DNA of 64,000 bases from Pseudoramibacter alactolyticus (GTDB lineage: Bacteria > Bacillota > Clostridia > Eubacteriales > Eubacteriaceae): NCBI RefSeq assembly GCF_050908235.1, contig NZ_CP194340.1, one strand, 5' to 3'. Every line of letters begins with the position of its first letter. Position 1 is the stretch's first letter. Below the pieces are notes generated by a model. That model saw nothing but the letters and a program-made list of their open reading frames with translations. It had not been told where the DNA came from and did no database searches. The translations under genes and the position numbers were made by a program. This document shows, piece after piece, positions 1 to 8,282 of the stretch.

Positions 1-2079
1 AGCCTTTTGCTCCTTGGGCGTGCGGAAGCGGCTCATCACCTCCACGGTGATCGGGTAACGGGCAAAACGCGAACGCATCGTCTCGTAATGCTGCTGGGCC
101 AGAATGGTGGTCGGCACCAGCAAAGCCACCTGCTTGCTGTCCATCACGGCTTTAAAGGCCGCCCGCAGCGCCACCTCGGTCTTGCCGTAGCCCACATCGC
201 CGCAGAGCAGCCGATCCATGGGAACCGGCTTTTCCATATCCGCCTTGATCTCCTCGATGCAGCGCAGCTGATCGTCCGTCTCTTCATAGGGGAAGGCGTC
301 CTCAAATTCCCGCTGCCAGGATGTGTCTTTGCCAAAGGCATATCCGGGTCGGGACCGCCTGGCGGCATAAAGGGCGATCAGCTCGTCGGCCATGTCCTCC
401 ACGGCCTTCTTGGCCCTGGCTTTGGTCTTGGCCCAGTCCGGCCGTCCCAGGGTATTCACCTTCGGCTTTCGGTCTCCCCCGGTGCCGATATAGGCCTGGA
501 TCGAGCCCATTTGATCCACCGGCAGATAAAGGCGGTCGTCCCCCTGATAGGCGATGACGATCATGTCCTTCGTGGTCTCGCCGATGGTCATCTTTTCGAT
601 GCCCTGGTAAACGCCGATGCCGTGAATGTCGTGCACCACATAATCCCCGGCGGACAGGCTCGTGAAGGTTTCGATTTTTTTGCCGGACGGCTTTTTCCGG
701 CGGCGTTTTTTTCGCGCCGCCGGTTTAAAAATCTCCGACTGGCTGATAAACACCAGATGCTCGGCCGGCAGCTCAAACCCTTCGGAGAATTCTCCCCGCG
801 CAAAATAAACTCCCGGCGTCGTGCCGTCGCTGTAAACGCCGAGGTCCTGTTCACCGAGCAGCGTGCGGACGGCCTTTTCACCCCCGGCGCTCCGGCAGCC
901 GATGACGATGCGGTCGCCGTTCTCCAGATGCTGCTTGAGCATATCGCAAAAATAGGGCACCCGCCCCACAAAGCTTTCGATGCTGCGGGCACTCATATCA
1001 AACGTTTCCGCAGCTTCGCTTCGCATGTCTGAAAACAAATTGGCTTTGACCGTCGGCCGCCGGCTAAGCGCCGCCGTGAGCGCATCGAGCTCCCAGAATT
1101 TTTCACCCTCCTCCGGGAACAACTCGCCGGCATCGATCAGCGTCTCGAAATCTTCCCGGCTTTTTTCAAGAAAAGTCTCGGCCGCCGCGGCCGCCTGCTC
1201 CCACTCGTCCCAGAAAATCACAGCCTGCTTGCCCAGATAGCTTTCCAGGCTGCTGCCTTCGCCGGCAAAGGCCGAAAAGGTCTCGTCGTGTTCCATTGGC
1301 TCCGCCAGCAGCCGATCGATCAGCGCCGCATGGGCCGCGCCGCCATAACGCGCTGCCATCGTTTTAAGCAGCTGCTCCCGCTCCCCGCGGCTTAAAATCG
1401 ACTCGCGCACCGGCGCGATTTTAATCCGTGTTAGCGTCAATGCGCTGCGCTGGGTCGCCATGTCCATCTGCTTCAGGGATTCGAGCTCGTCGTCAAAGAA
1501 GTCCGCGCGGACGCCGGTCGCCGCCCCGACGGGAAACACATCCACGATCTCGCCCCGTTTGGCATATTGGCCGGCGCTTTCCACCTGGCTGACCCGGATA
1601 TAGCCCCGATCCGACAGCTGCGCCGCCAAATCGTCGGGCTCCAGCGTCATCCCCGGTTTGAGCGTTAAAAACCGCTTCCTGAGCGCCCGGCTTGCCGGCA
1701 TTTTTTTTAGCAGGTTGCTCACAGAGGTGCAAATCACGTATTTGCGGCGTCCCAGGAGCTGCTCGAGCACCTGCATCCGCTTTTCGGTGATCTCCCGGCT
1801 GTGCACGTCCGAAAAATAATCGTGAATCGGCTCCTCGGGAAAGTAGAGCACGTTATCCGGCGCCCATTGGGCCAGCCGCTCCGCCTTGGCCAGCGCCTCG
1901 CGGTCCGTCGCCGTGATATAAAGCAGATGGCCCTTGGTCGCTTCCCGCAAATACAACGCCAAAAAACCTTTCAAACCGTCCTTGACGTTTGAAAGGTTAA
2001 CCGATGCCCCCGCGCGCAGCCGTTTGACGATGCGGTGACTTTTCGTGGTGTCAAAAAAATCAAAAATTTTGCGATTCAT
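1..2079 (-). CDS. mfd: Transcription-repair coupling factor Mfd (partial, C-terminus off the left edge)
   Basis: The open frame runs from an ATG at 2079 through base 1 without a stop, giving the first 693 residues of a protein normally about 1150 long. Mfd is the ATP-dependent translocase that removes stalled RNA polymerase and recruits UvrA. The N-terminal part is UvrB-like; around residue 480 lies the RNA-polymerase interaction module (start AGDYVVHDIHGIGVYQG), and near residue 630 the helicase Walker A motif GDVGYGKTE. The remaining translocase motifs and the D7 domain are outside the window. It starts 25 bp after pth and is the last visible gene of the glmU-prs-pth-mfd run, a common Firmicute order. 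Only a weak purine-rich ribosome site precedes the ATG. Confidence 0.95.
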   Translation of the reverse strand, partial: MNRKIFDFFDTTKSHRIVKRLRAGASVNLSNVKDGLKGFLALYLREATKGHLLYITATDREALAKAERLAQWAPDNVLYFPEEPIHDYFSDVHSREITEKRMQVLEQLLGRRKYVICTSVSNLLKKMPASRALRKRFLTLKPGMTLEPDDLAAQLSDRGYIRVSQVESAGQYAKRGEIVDVFPVGAATGVRADFFDDELESLKQMDMATQRSALTLTRIKIAPVRESILSRGEREQLLKTMAARYGGAAHAALIDRLLAEPMEHDETFSAFAGEGSSLESYLGKQAVIFWDEWEQAAAAAETFLEKSREDFETLIDAGELFPEEGEKFWELDALTAALSRRPTVKANLFSDMRSEAAETFDMSARSIESFVGRVPYFCDMLKQHLENGDRIVIGCRSAGGEKAVRTLLGEQDLGVYSDGTTPGVYFARGEFSEGFELPAEHLVFISQSEIFKPAARKKRRRKKPSGKKIETFTSLSAGDYVVHDIHGIGVYQGIEKMTIGETTKDMIVIAYQGDDRLYLPVDQMGSIQAYIGTGGDRKPKVNTLGRPDWAKTKARAKKAVEDMADELIALYAARRSRPGYAFGKDTSWQREFEDAFPYEETDDQLRCIEEIKADMEKPVPMDRLLCGDVGYGKTEVALRAAFKAVMDSKQVALLVPTTILAQQHYETMRSRFARYPITVEVMSRFRTPKEQKA

Positions 2080-2104
2080 ATTGGTTCCGTTCTTCTGCCG
2101 ATGG

Positions 2105-2671
2105 TCATCTGCGCACGTTCATGCGGTTCATCGCGAGATCCACGCCGTCGCTGACGATCATCGCCGCGGCTTTGGCCGCCTGCCCGACCGCCGTCCTCAC
2201 CGCCTCGCCGTCATCCCCGAAAAGATGGCCCAGCACATAATCGGCCAAATCCCATCCCCGGGGGCTTTCGCCGATGCCGATGCGCACCCGGGGAAAATCC
2301 GTCGTCCCCAGATGCCCGACCACCGAACGCATGCCGTTATGGGTGCCGGCACCGCCTTTTGGGCGAATCCGCAGCTGACCGGGCGCGAGGTCCACATCAT
2401 CGTAAATCACAACGATCTGTTCGGAAGGCACTTTGTAGTAATCTGCCAGCGCGCGGACGCATCGCCCGCTCTCGTTCATAAAAGTCTGGGGCAAAACCAG
2501 CTTAATCCGCTCGGCGCCCTCGCGATAATCGCCCGTCAGTCCAAAATGCTCCGCCTTGTTCAGCAGCACCTGTTTGGCTTTGGCCAAAGCGTCAACCGCC
2601 ATAAAGCCCACGTTATGCCTGGTGTCGGCATAGCGTGGGCCCGGATTTCCTAAACCAACGATTAAAAACAT
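2105..2671 (-). CDS. pth: Peptidyl-tRNA hydrolase
   Basis: 188 residues, the usual Pth length. The enzyme recycles peptidyl-tRNA released from stalled ribosomes. Family signatures are clear: the N-terminal FLIVGLGNPG strand and loop, the catalytic His in DTRHNVG near residue 20, and the YDDVDL and GGAGTHNGMRS motifs further on. The ATG overlaps the prs stop as ATGA, so translation is probably coupled to prs. The neighbours prs upstream and mfd downstream match the widespread glmU-prs-pth-mfd order. Confidence 0.97.
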   Translation of the reverse strand: MFLIVGLGNPGPRYADTRHNVGFMAVDALAKAKQVLLNKAEHFGLTGDYREGAERIKLVLPQTFMNESGRCVRALADYYKVPSEQIVVIYDDVDLAPGQLRIRPKGGAGTHNGMRSVVGHLGTTDFPRVRIGIGESPRGWDLADYVLGHLFGDDGEAVRTAVGQAAKAAAMIVSDGVDLAMNRMNVRR

Positions 2672-3630
2672 CAGGAGTAGCTCCCGGTGAACAGGCGGCT
2701 GAGCGGTCTGCCCAGATGGATATAGTCGATGGCCCGCCCGAAGGTTGCGCCGGTAGACAGAATCTTAAGCTTGCCAATGCGTTTTTTTTCGGGGATTTCA
2801 ATGGTGTCCAGCGTCACCAGCTCTTCCAGAGCGGATTTCTCGATGCGCTCCATGGCCGGACCGGAGAACACCCCATGGGTGCAGCCGGCGCGCACCGATT
2901 TCGCGCCCAATTCCATAATGGCATTGGCCCCGGTGGTGATGGTTCCCGCCGTGTCGATCATATCGTCAATCATGATGCAGTTCTTGCCTTTGACATCCCC
3001 AATGACGCCCATAACCGCCGTTTCGTTCGGCTTGGGTCTTTCCTTATCGATGATGGCAAAAGGCACCCCCAGGGCCCTCGCCAGTTTGCGCGTCCGCTTA
3101 ACAGAGCCGGCATCCGGCGCCACCACAGCCATATCGTCCAGATTCTTCGATGCAAAATAATCGGCAATAATGCTGCCGCCGGCCAGATGATCCAGCGGGA
3201 TATCAAAAAATCCCTGAATCTGATTGGAGTGAAGATCCATGGTCAGCACCCGGTCTGCCCCCGCCGTGGTGATGAGATTGGCCACCAGTTTAGCGGTGAT
3301 CGGATCTCGGGATTTGGCCTTGCGATCCTGTCTGGCATAGCCGAAATAGGGCATCACGGCTGTGATGCGCCCGGCGGAGGCCCGCTTCAGGGCATCGATT
3401 AAAATCAGCAGCTCCATCAAATTGTCGTTGCAGGGATTGCTGGTCGATTGAATCACAAAGACATCCGCCCCGCGAACCGATTCATGAATATTCAGACCGA
3501 TCTCCCCGTCGCTGAAGTGCATCACTTCCGCGTTGCACAAGGACACTTCCAAATAGGCTGCAATATCCCGGGCCAACGGCTGATTGCCATTCCCCGTAAT
3601 CACTTTAATGCCGCTAAAATTGCCGTCCAT
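2671..3630 (-). CDS. prs: Ribose-phosphate pyrophosphokinase
   Basis: 319 residues from the ATG at 3630, which has GGAGG upstream; a TTG 18 bp earlier overlaps that ribosome site and is unlikely. The enzyme makes PRPP from ribose 5-phosphate and ATP, feeding purine, pyrimidine, His and Trp synthesis. Seen: the N-terminal non-catalytic phosphoribosyltransferase fold, a conserved DLHSNQIQGFFDIP stretch, and the PRPP-binding loop IMIDDMIDTAGT. It follows glmU by 69 bp and overlaps pth by one base pair of the ATGA junction. Confidence 0.97.
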   Translation of the reverse strand: MDGNFSGIKVITGNGNQPLARDIAAYLEVSLCNAEVMHFSDGEIGLNIHESVRGADVFVIQSTSNPCNDNLMELLILIDALKRASAGRITAVMPYFGYARQDRKAKSRDPITAKLVANLITTAGADRVLTMDLHSNQIQGFFDIPLDHLAGGSIIADYFASKNLDDMAVVAPDAGSVKRTRKLARALGVPFAIIDKERPKPNETAVMGVIGDVKGKNCIMIDDMIDTAGTITTGANAIMELGAKSVRAGCTHGVFSGPAMERIEKSALEELVTLDTIEIPEKKRIGKLKILSTGATFGRAIDYIHLGRPLSRLFTGSYS

Positions 3631-3699
3631 CTTCTTTTTTACCTCCAAAACAATTTGCTGTTTTTTACGTATTTCTAACGATTTGTATGCTTCCTCGCT

Positions 3700-4707
3700 T
3701 TATTCCCGGATCACTGCATAGGGGCCGATGTGTTCTCCCGGTGCAATCGCTGCGTGACTGACCGTCGACAGCATCACAACGGCGCCCTCGCCGATCACCG
3801 CTTCCGTCAGGCAGCTGCCGCTGCCAATCAGCGCATCCTCGCCGATGATCACCCTGCCCTCGGTGACCACGCCGGGCTCAATCACCGCGTCCCGTCCGAT
3901 TTGGGTGTCGCAGCTCAAATAGGTGTTTGCCGGATCCACAATCAGCGCCCCGGCCGCCAGCCAATAGGCATTGATCCGCCGCCGCATGATGGCCGCCGCC
4001 TCTGCAAGCTGCCCTTTTGAATTGACGGCCACGATGTCCTCAAAATCCGGTGTCGGATAAGACCCCACGGTTTTGCCGGCCCGCCGCAGGATTTCGATGC
4101 TGTCCGTTAAATAATATTCACCCTGGGCGTTGTTCGGTTGAATCGCTGCCAGTGCTTCGCGCAGCGCCGCCGCGTCGAAGCAGTACATCCCCGAGTTGAT
4201 CTCAGTGATGGCCCGCTCTGCCGCGGATGCGTCCCTTTCCTCCACAATTTTCCGGAGCGCACCGCCGTCTTTGACGATGCGGCCGTAGCCCGTCGGATCG
4301 TCAAAATGCGCCGTCAGCACCGTCGCGGCAAAGCCGCCGGCCTCGTGCGCCTCGATAAGTCCCCTCAGGGTTTCCGGGCGCACCAGGGGGGCGTCTCCCA
4401 CCAAAATCAGCACATTGCCGTCAAAATCTTCGATAAACGGCAGGGCCTGCGCCACCGCGTGACCGGTGCCCAACTGCTCGGCCTGTTCAAACGTTTCAAT
4501 TGCATCCGGCAGCGCATCCCGCACGGCCTGCGCCTGATAGCCGACAATCACGGCAATCGCTTCAATCCCCGCCTGATGATTGGCGCGAATCACATGGTCC
4601 ACCAAAGATTTGCCGCAGATACGGTGCAGCACCTTCGCGTGCTTAGAGCGCATGCGCGTGCCCTTGCCCGCCGCGAGAATAATGGTTTTTGTCTCTTTCA
4701 TTGCCAC
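3700..4707 (-). CDS. glmU: GlmU-type UDP-GlcNAc pyrophosphorylase, C-terminal acetyltransferase domain truncated
   Basis: 335 residues against about 450-460 for full GlmU. The N-terminal uridylyltransferase domain is complete, with LAAGKGTRMRS, the VGDAPLV metal-binding region and EINSGMY. The hexapeptide-repeat domain starts (ANTYLSCDTQIGRD) but stops at HIGPYAVIRE, just where the acetyltransferase active-site coils should begin. Only 69 bp separate the stop from prs, so the missing part is not hidden in another frame. The protein should make UDP-GlcNAc from GlcNAc-1-P, while acetylation of GlcN-1-P would need another enzyme. The start is GTG at 4707 (AGGAG 7 nt upstream) or ATG at 4701. Confidence 0.9.
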   Translation of the reverse strand: MAMKETKTIILAAGKGTRMRSKHAKVLHRICGKSLVDHVIRANHQAGIEAIAVIVGYQAQAVRDALPDAIETFEQAEQLGTGHAVAQALPFIEDFDGNVLILVGDAPLVRPETLRGLIEAHEAGGFAATVLTAHFDDPTGYGRIVKDGGALRKIVEERDASAAERAITEINSGMYCFDAAALREALAAIQPNNAQGEYYLTDSIEILRRAGKTVGSYPTPDFEDIVAVNSKGQLAEAAAIMRRRINAYWLAAGALIVDPANTYLSCDTQIGRDAVIEPGVVTEGRVIIGEDALIGSGSCLTEAVIGEGAVVMLSTVSHAAIAPGEHIGPYAVIRE

Positions 4708-4763
4708 CGACCTTCTCCTGAATTTAACGCTCTTTCATATCGTAAAAACGTTTCGTCCATAGC

Positions 4764-4792
4764 ATCATACCGTTAAATCGCGCTCCTGTCCA
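4764..4792 (-). promoter_or_regulatory. Predicted sigma-A promoter of glmU-prs-pth-mfd
   Basis: On the minus strand TGGACA, a 17-bp spacer and TATGAT lie about 60 bp upstream of the glmU start. Seen in sequence; activity is inferred. Confidence 0.5.
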
Positions 4793-4850
4793 TAGGGTGA
4801 AGATGCAATTTTTGTTTTATCCCCCAACTGAGCGATTGGATATCCGCGAT

Positions 4851-4879
4851 AAAAAAGGGAAGAGCTTTTGCCCTTCCCT
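4851..4879 (-). terminator. Rho-independent terminator of spoVG
   Basis: Read on the minus strand: AGGAAG-type ten-base-pair stem (one G-U pair), AAAA loop, then six T. It sits 50 bp after the spoVG stop and separates spoVG from glmU. Confidence 0.85.
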
Positions 4880-4929
4880 AAAATCAGACTTCTGATTTCT
4901 GATTGCACACCGCCATCGCCTTAACGTTC

Positions 4930-5262
4930 CTAAAATGACGAGGTGTCATCCTCATAATCCACTTCCAATTCGATATCGTCGTCTTCAACTTCCGCTGCTT
5001 CCTGGTCGCGTACCGCTTGTTGATAGGCTTCAAGCACCGCATCCTGCAATTCTTTTCGCATTTCGGATTTGATGGGATGGCAGATGTCTTTAAACTCCCC
5101 ATCCGGCGTCTTCCGGCTTGGCATCGCAATAAAGAAACCGTTTTGTCCTTCAATCACCTTGATATCGTGCACAACAAACAGATCATCAAAGGTCACCGAG
5201 ATGATACCACGCATTTTGCCATCTGGATAAATTTTTCGTACTCTAACGTCTGTAATCTCCAT
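4930..5262 (-). CDS. spoVG: Septation regulator SpoVG
   Basis: 110 residues. SpoVG is a small nucleic-acid-binding regulator conserved in Firmicutes, linked to asymmetric septation in spore formers and to global gene control elsewhere. The protein starts MEITDVRVRK and contains the conserved FVVHDIKVI and FIAMPSRKTPDGEFKDICHP segments; the C-terminal 25 residues are very acidic, as is common. The ATG is preceded by AAAGGGGGAGA. It is transcribed alone: divergent murC lies upstream and a strong hairpin terminator follows. Presence does not by itself prove that the organism sporulates. Confidence 0.97.
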   Translation of the reverse strand: MEITDVRVRKIYPDGKMRGIISVTFDDLFVVHDIKVIEGQNGFFIAMPSRKTPDGEFKDICHPIKSEMRKELQDAVLEAYQQAVRDQEAAEVEDDDIELEVDYEDDTSSF

Positions 5263-5393
5263 GATAATGTCTCCCCCTTTGGTCTTGGCAGTCTGTGATG
5301 CTGTTGAATATAGTTTAACATAAACCTTTACACTTTGAAATACTTTTCATCATTTTTTTGTGAATGATCGCCGCAGCCGACAGCAACTGCGAT

Positions 5394-5422
5394 TTGCTTT
5401 CAACTTTTATCACTGCTATAAT
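5394..5422 (+). promoter_or_regulatory. Predicted sigma-A promoter of murC
   Basis: TTGCTT, a 17-bp spacer and a perfect TATAAT lie about 43 bp upstream of the murC TTG start. Confidence 0.7.
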
Positions 5423-5464
5423 GATTTCATCCATTTATTTGAAACTTAAAGGAGCATTTTCAAG

Positions 5465-6928
5465 TTGGAACACAAAAAATTAGATATGAAAGCTCATTTG
5501 AAAGAAAAATTTGGCCGCCCGATCCAAAAAATTTATTTTATCGGCATTGGCGGCAGCAGCATGAGCGGGCTCGCGCTTATCGCCATCGATCAGGGATTTG
5601 ATGTGGCCGGATCCGACATCGTCTCCTCGAAGTATACCGAAAAACTCGCCGGCAAGGGCGCGACCATCCACATTGGCCAAAGGGCGGAAAACATCGGCGA
5701 CGACATCGACATGGCCGTCTTTACCGCCGCGGTTCACGAAGATAATCCGGAAATGATCCGCGCGAACGCACTCGATATTCCCCTCGTCGAACGCTCAGAC
5801 TATCTGGGCCTGCTATCCCAGGTCTTTCCCAAAACCATCGGGGTTGCCGGCACCCACGGCAAAACCACGACATCATCCATGATCGCCACCCTGCTGCACT
5901 GCGCCGAAATGGATCCCTCCGTGAGCATCGGCGGCAATATCGGCGTCATCGGCGGCAACGCCACTTTGGGCAAGAGCGATTACCTGGTGATCGAATCCTG
6001 TGAATACGTCGATTCCTTCCTCAAAACGGAGCATTTCATCGGCGTTATCACCAACATTGAAGAAGACCATCTCGATTATTTCAAGGGCGGCCTCAAGCAG
6101 ATCAAACACTCCTTCCACGATTTCGGCAGCATTTTGCCGCCCGACGGTCTGATGATCGCCTACGGGGATTCTGACGACGTATTGGATGTGGTCAGCGATC
6201 TGGCCTGTCAGGTGATCACCTACGGCCTCAGCGACAAAAACGAATGGGTCGCCAGAAACATCACCTATAACGACGAAGGCAATCCCTTCTTCGACGCTTA
6301 TCACAACGGCACGCTTTACGGGCGCTTTGCCCTGCGCATTCCGGGGCAGCACAATGTGCTTAACGCCATGGCCTGCATCGCCTGTGCCGATTACTTAAAT
6401 ATTCAGAAAGAAACGGTCGAGGAGGCGCTCGATCACTTCGGCGGTGCCAAGCGTCGGTTCGAATTTCGCGGCGCCGTTGGCGGTATCAACGTCTACGAAG
6501 ACTATGCCCACCATCCGACGGAATTAAAGGTTGTGATTGACGCCTGCCTCAACCACGCCCACAATAAGCTGTGGGTGGTTTATCAGCCCCATTCCTACTC
6601 CCGGATTTATTATCTTTTCGACGAATTTGTCAAGTCCTTTGAGAAAGTGGACAAACTCGTCATCAGCGAGATTTATTCCAACCGGGAAACCAACGACTGG
6701 GATATTTTCCCAGAAGACCTGGCCAAGCGCATCAAACAAAATTACCAGGTGCCCGCCGTGGTGATTTCCGAGTTTGCCGATATCGTCAAATTCCTGACCG
6801 ACAATGTGGAAGCCGACGATCTGGTGTTGGTGGCCGGCGCCGGCGACATCAACAAAGTGGCTTATATGCTCGTCGATGCCCTGCGTGAAAAATATCCCGA
6901 CGCACCCTATAAAGCGGCGCAATCCTGA
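5465..6928 (+). CDS. murC: UDP-N-acetylmuramate--L-alanine ligase
   Basis: 487 residues. MurC adds L-Ala to UDP-MurNAc in the cytoplasm, the first amino-acid step of peptidoglycan synthesis. Seen: the N-terminal Rossmann motif FIGIGGSSMSGLA, the ATP-binding loop GTHGKTTTSSM near residue 130, the IESCEYVDSFL region, and the C-terminal YEDYAHHPTE motif of Mur ligases. The start is TTG at 5465, chosen because AAAGGAG ends ten bases upstream; the next ATG (5486) has no ribosome site. The stop overlaps the following ATG (TGATG), so the next gene is translationally coupled. Confidence 0.97.
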   Translation: MEHKKLDMKAHLKEKFGRPIQKIYFIGIGGSSMSGLALIAIDQGFDVAGSDIVSSKYTEKLAGKGATIHIGQRAENIGDDIDMAVFTAAVHEDNPEMIRANALDIPLVERSDYLGLLSQVFPKTIGVAGTHGKTTTSSMIATLLHCAEMDPSVSIGGNIGVIGGNATLGKSDYLVIESCEYVDSFLKTEHFIGVITNIEEDHLDYFKGGLKQIKHSFHDFGSILPPDGLMIAYGDSDDVLDVVSDLACQVITYGLSDKNEWVARNITYNDEGNPFFDAYHNGTLYGRFALRIPGQHNVLNAMACIACADYLNIQKETVEEALDHFGGAKRRFEFRGAVGGINVYEDYAHHPTELKVVIDACLNHAHNKLWVVYQPHSYSRIYYLFDEFVKSFEKVDKLVISEIYSNRETNDWDIFPEDLAKRIKQNYQVPAVVISEFADIVKFLTDNVEADDLVLVAGAGDINKVAYMLVDALREKYPDAPYKAAQS

Positions 6929-8187
6929 TGGCTGCCACTCCAGAGAAAGAGGCGATCTGCCTCGTGTTAAGCGGCGATGCCCAGGGACCCTACACCATGG
7001 GCGTCGCCCGGGCCATCCGCAGCAAAAATCTGCCTTTGGCCCGGGTCATCGGCTCGGGAGCCGGCACTTTGGCCGCGGCTTTTATCGCCCAGGGGAAAGA
7101 AGACCTGGCCCGGAATTTCTGGTGCAGCCCGCTGGCAGGAGCTATTATTCACGCGGCGGAGACCATGGCCAAACGCTATGTTCTGGAATGGGCGGCCCTT
7201 GATTTTGATGTGTTCCGCCAGGCCTATATCCGCGCCTGCCACAGCATCGAAATCAACACCCTGCGCCAGCAGCTGTCAATCTATCTTTCCGAAGAACGGC
7301 TGCGGCGGTCGCCGGTCGCGCTTTCCTTTGTCACCGTACATCCCGAAACCCTCCTGCCGGTGTCTTGTGAACTATCGGCTGTTCCCGAAGGGCAATTCCT
7401 TAACTACCTATGGGCCGGTTTATTGATCCCGGTTTTTAAAACGCTTCCCGACGGCCGCCGGACTTATCTTGAAGCCGGATTTTTGAGCGTCATGCCGGCA
7501 ACGCTGGCCTTAAAAGCGCCCGAGCCCCACCTTGTCGCCGTTGACTTCGCAAACGCGGACTTTCGTCAGAATCCGCACCATCGGCTGACGCTGATTCAGC
7601 ACTCGGTTTATCTGGCGCTTTCGCCTGATCATGACACCGAGCGCTTCGCCCAGCAGGAAAATTGGGGCAACACCGACGCGTTAAAGGCCCTCTATTATCT
7701 TCTCGGCAATTTTTACAGCATCGACGCGGCCGGCGACCATCGTTTTTTCGACGCACTCACGGCTTTTCTCGGAACCCTGCCCGAAGATCCGACTTTAAGG
7801 CGTGGCCTCATAGCGGTTTTATCCCCTGCGGGCGCCAGTCGGGAGGCTATCGTCGGCGCACTGATGGCTGAACTGAATCACTCTGCCCTGCGGCGCGCCC
7901 CTCAGAAGATGGTTGCCCTGCTTGAGCTCACCGCCCGGGTGCTCGCCGTGCCGACGGCGCCTATCTACGCACCGGACGCTTTGATCCTCGCGATTTTGAA
8001 TGCTCTGAACACCGCCGTGCGCCGCGCAGCGGATTCCTTCGCAACTAAAAGCTTCGGCGCTTTTTACACCCGGCTTTTGCAGGCGCCGGATGCCATATCG
8101 GCCGGCGATCTCACCCCGGAGATGCGCATCGCCGCCGTCATGGCCCTTTCGATTCAGGCCACCGCCGACCGAATGCGTGCATCCTAA
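6928..8187 (+). CDS. Patatin-like protein with degenerate catalytic dyad
   Basis: 419 residues. The layout is that of patatin-like acyl hydrolases: an oxyanion-loop-like stretch (LSGDAQGPYTMGV), the nucleophile-elbow position, and a late aspartate-loop position. The key residues are changed: the elbow expected as GxSxG reads GSGAG, so the nucleophile Ser is Gly, and the expected DGG/DGA reads EAG (YLEAGFLSVMP). It is therefore probably not a hydrolase; a binding or regulatory role is inference. The C-terminal half (about residues 210-419) is helical, Ala-rich and unrecognised. It overlaps the murC stop as TGATG and ends in a terminator hairpin that includes the stop codon. Confidence 0.75.
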   Translation: MAATPEKEAICLVLSGDAQGPYTMGVARAIRSKNLPLARVIGSGAGTLAAAFIAQGKEDLARNFWCSPLAGAIIHAAETMAKRYVLEWAALDFDVFRQAYIRACHSIEINTLRQQLSIYLSEERLRRSPVALSFVTVHPETLLPVSCELSAVPEGQFLNYLWAGLLIPVFKTLPDGRRTYLEAGFLSVMPATLALKAPEPHLVAVDFANADFRQNPHHRLTLIQHSVYLALSPDHDTERFAQQENWGNTDALKALYYLLGNFYSIDAAGDHRFFDALTAFLGTLPEDPTLRRGLIAVLSPAGASREAIVGALMAELNHSALRRAPQKMVALLELTARVLAVPTAPIYAPDALILAILNALNTAVRRAADSFATKSFGAFYTRLLQAPDAISAGDLTPEMRIAAVMALSIQATADRMRAS

Positions 8188-8216
8188 AACCACACCGTGC
8201 AAAGGCGTGGTTTTTT
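8186..8216 (+). terminator. Terminator of murC operon
   Basis: AAAACCAC pairs with GTGGTTTT around a short loop, followed by a T run; the left arm overlaps the stop codon of the patatin-like gene. Confidence 0.75.
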
Positions 8217-8246
8217 AATGCCCTTTTTCGCCCAAGCTTCCCACGC

Positions 8247-8280
8247 AAAAAAGCAGCCGTTTTTACGCGGCTGCTTTTTA
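8247..8280. terminator. Bidirectional terminator between the patatin-like gene and addA
   Basis: AAAAAGCAGCCG / CGGCTGCTTTTT stem with an 8-nt loop and T runs on both strands; it lies 3 bp beyond the addA stop. Confidence 0.85.
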
Positions 8281-8282
8281 AT

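Noticed and set aside
7..1032. Long plus-strand open frame opposite mfd, His/Arg-rich
   Set aside because: GC-rich antisense shadow of mfd; no ribosome site and no recognisable domains.
3649..3699. Search for the missing GlmU acetyltransferase domain
   Set aside because: Only about 70 bp lie between glmU and prs and all frames there are too short; the truncation is not an obvious local frameshift.
5873..6922. Minus-strand open frames opposite murC
   Set aside because: Mirror of the codon pattern of murC; low-complexity translation without a start signal.
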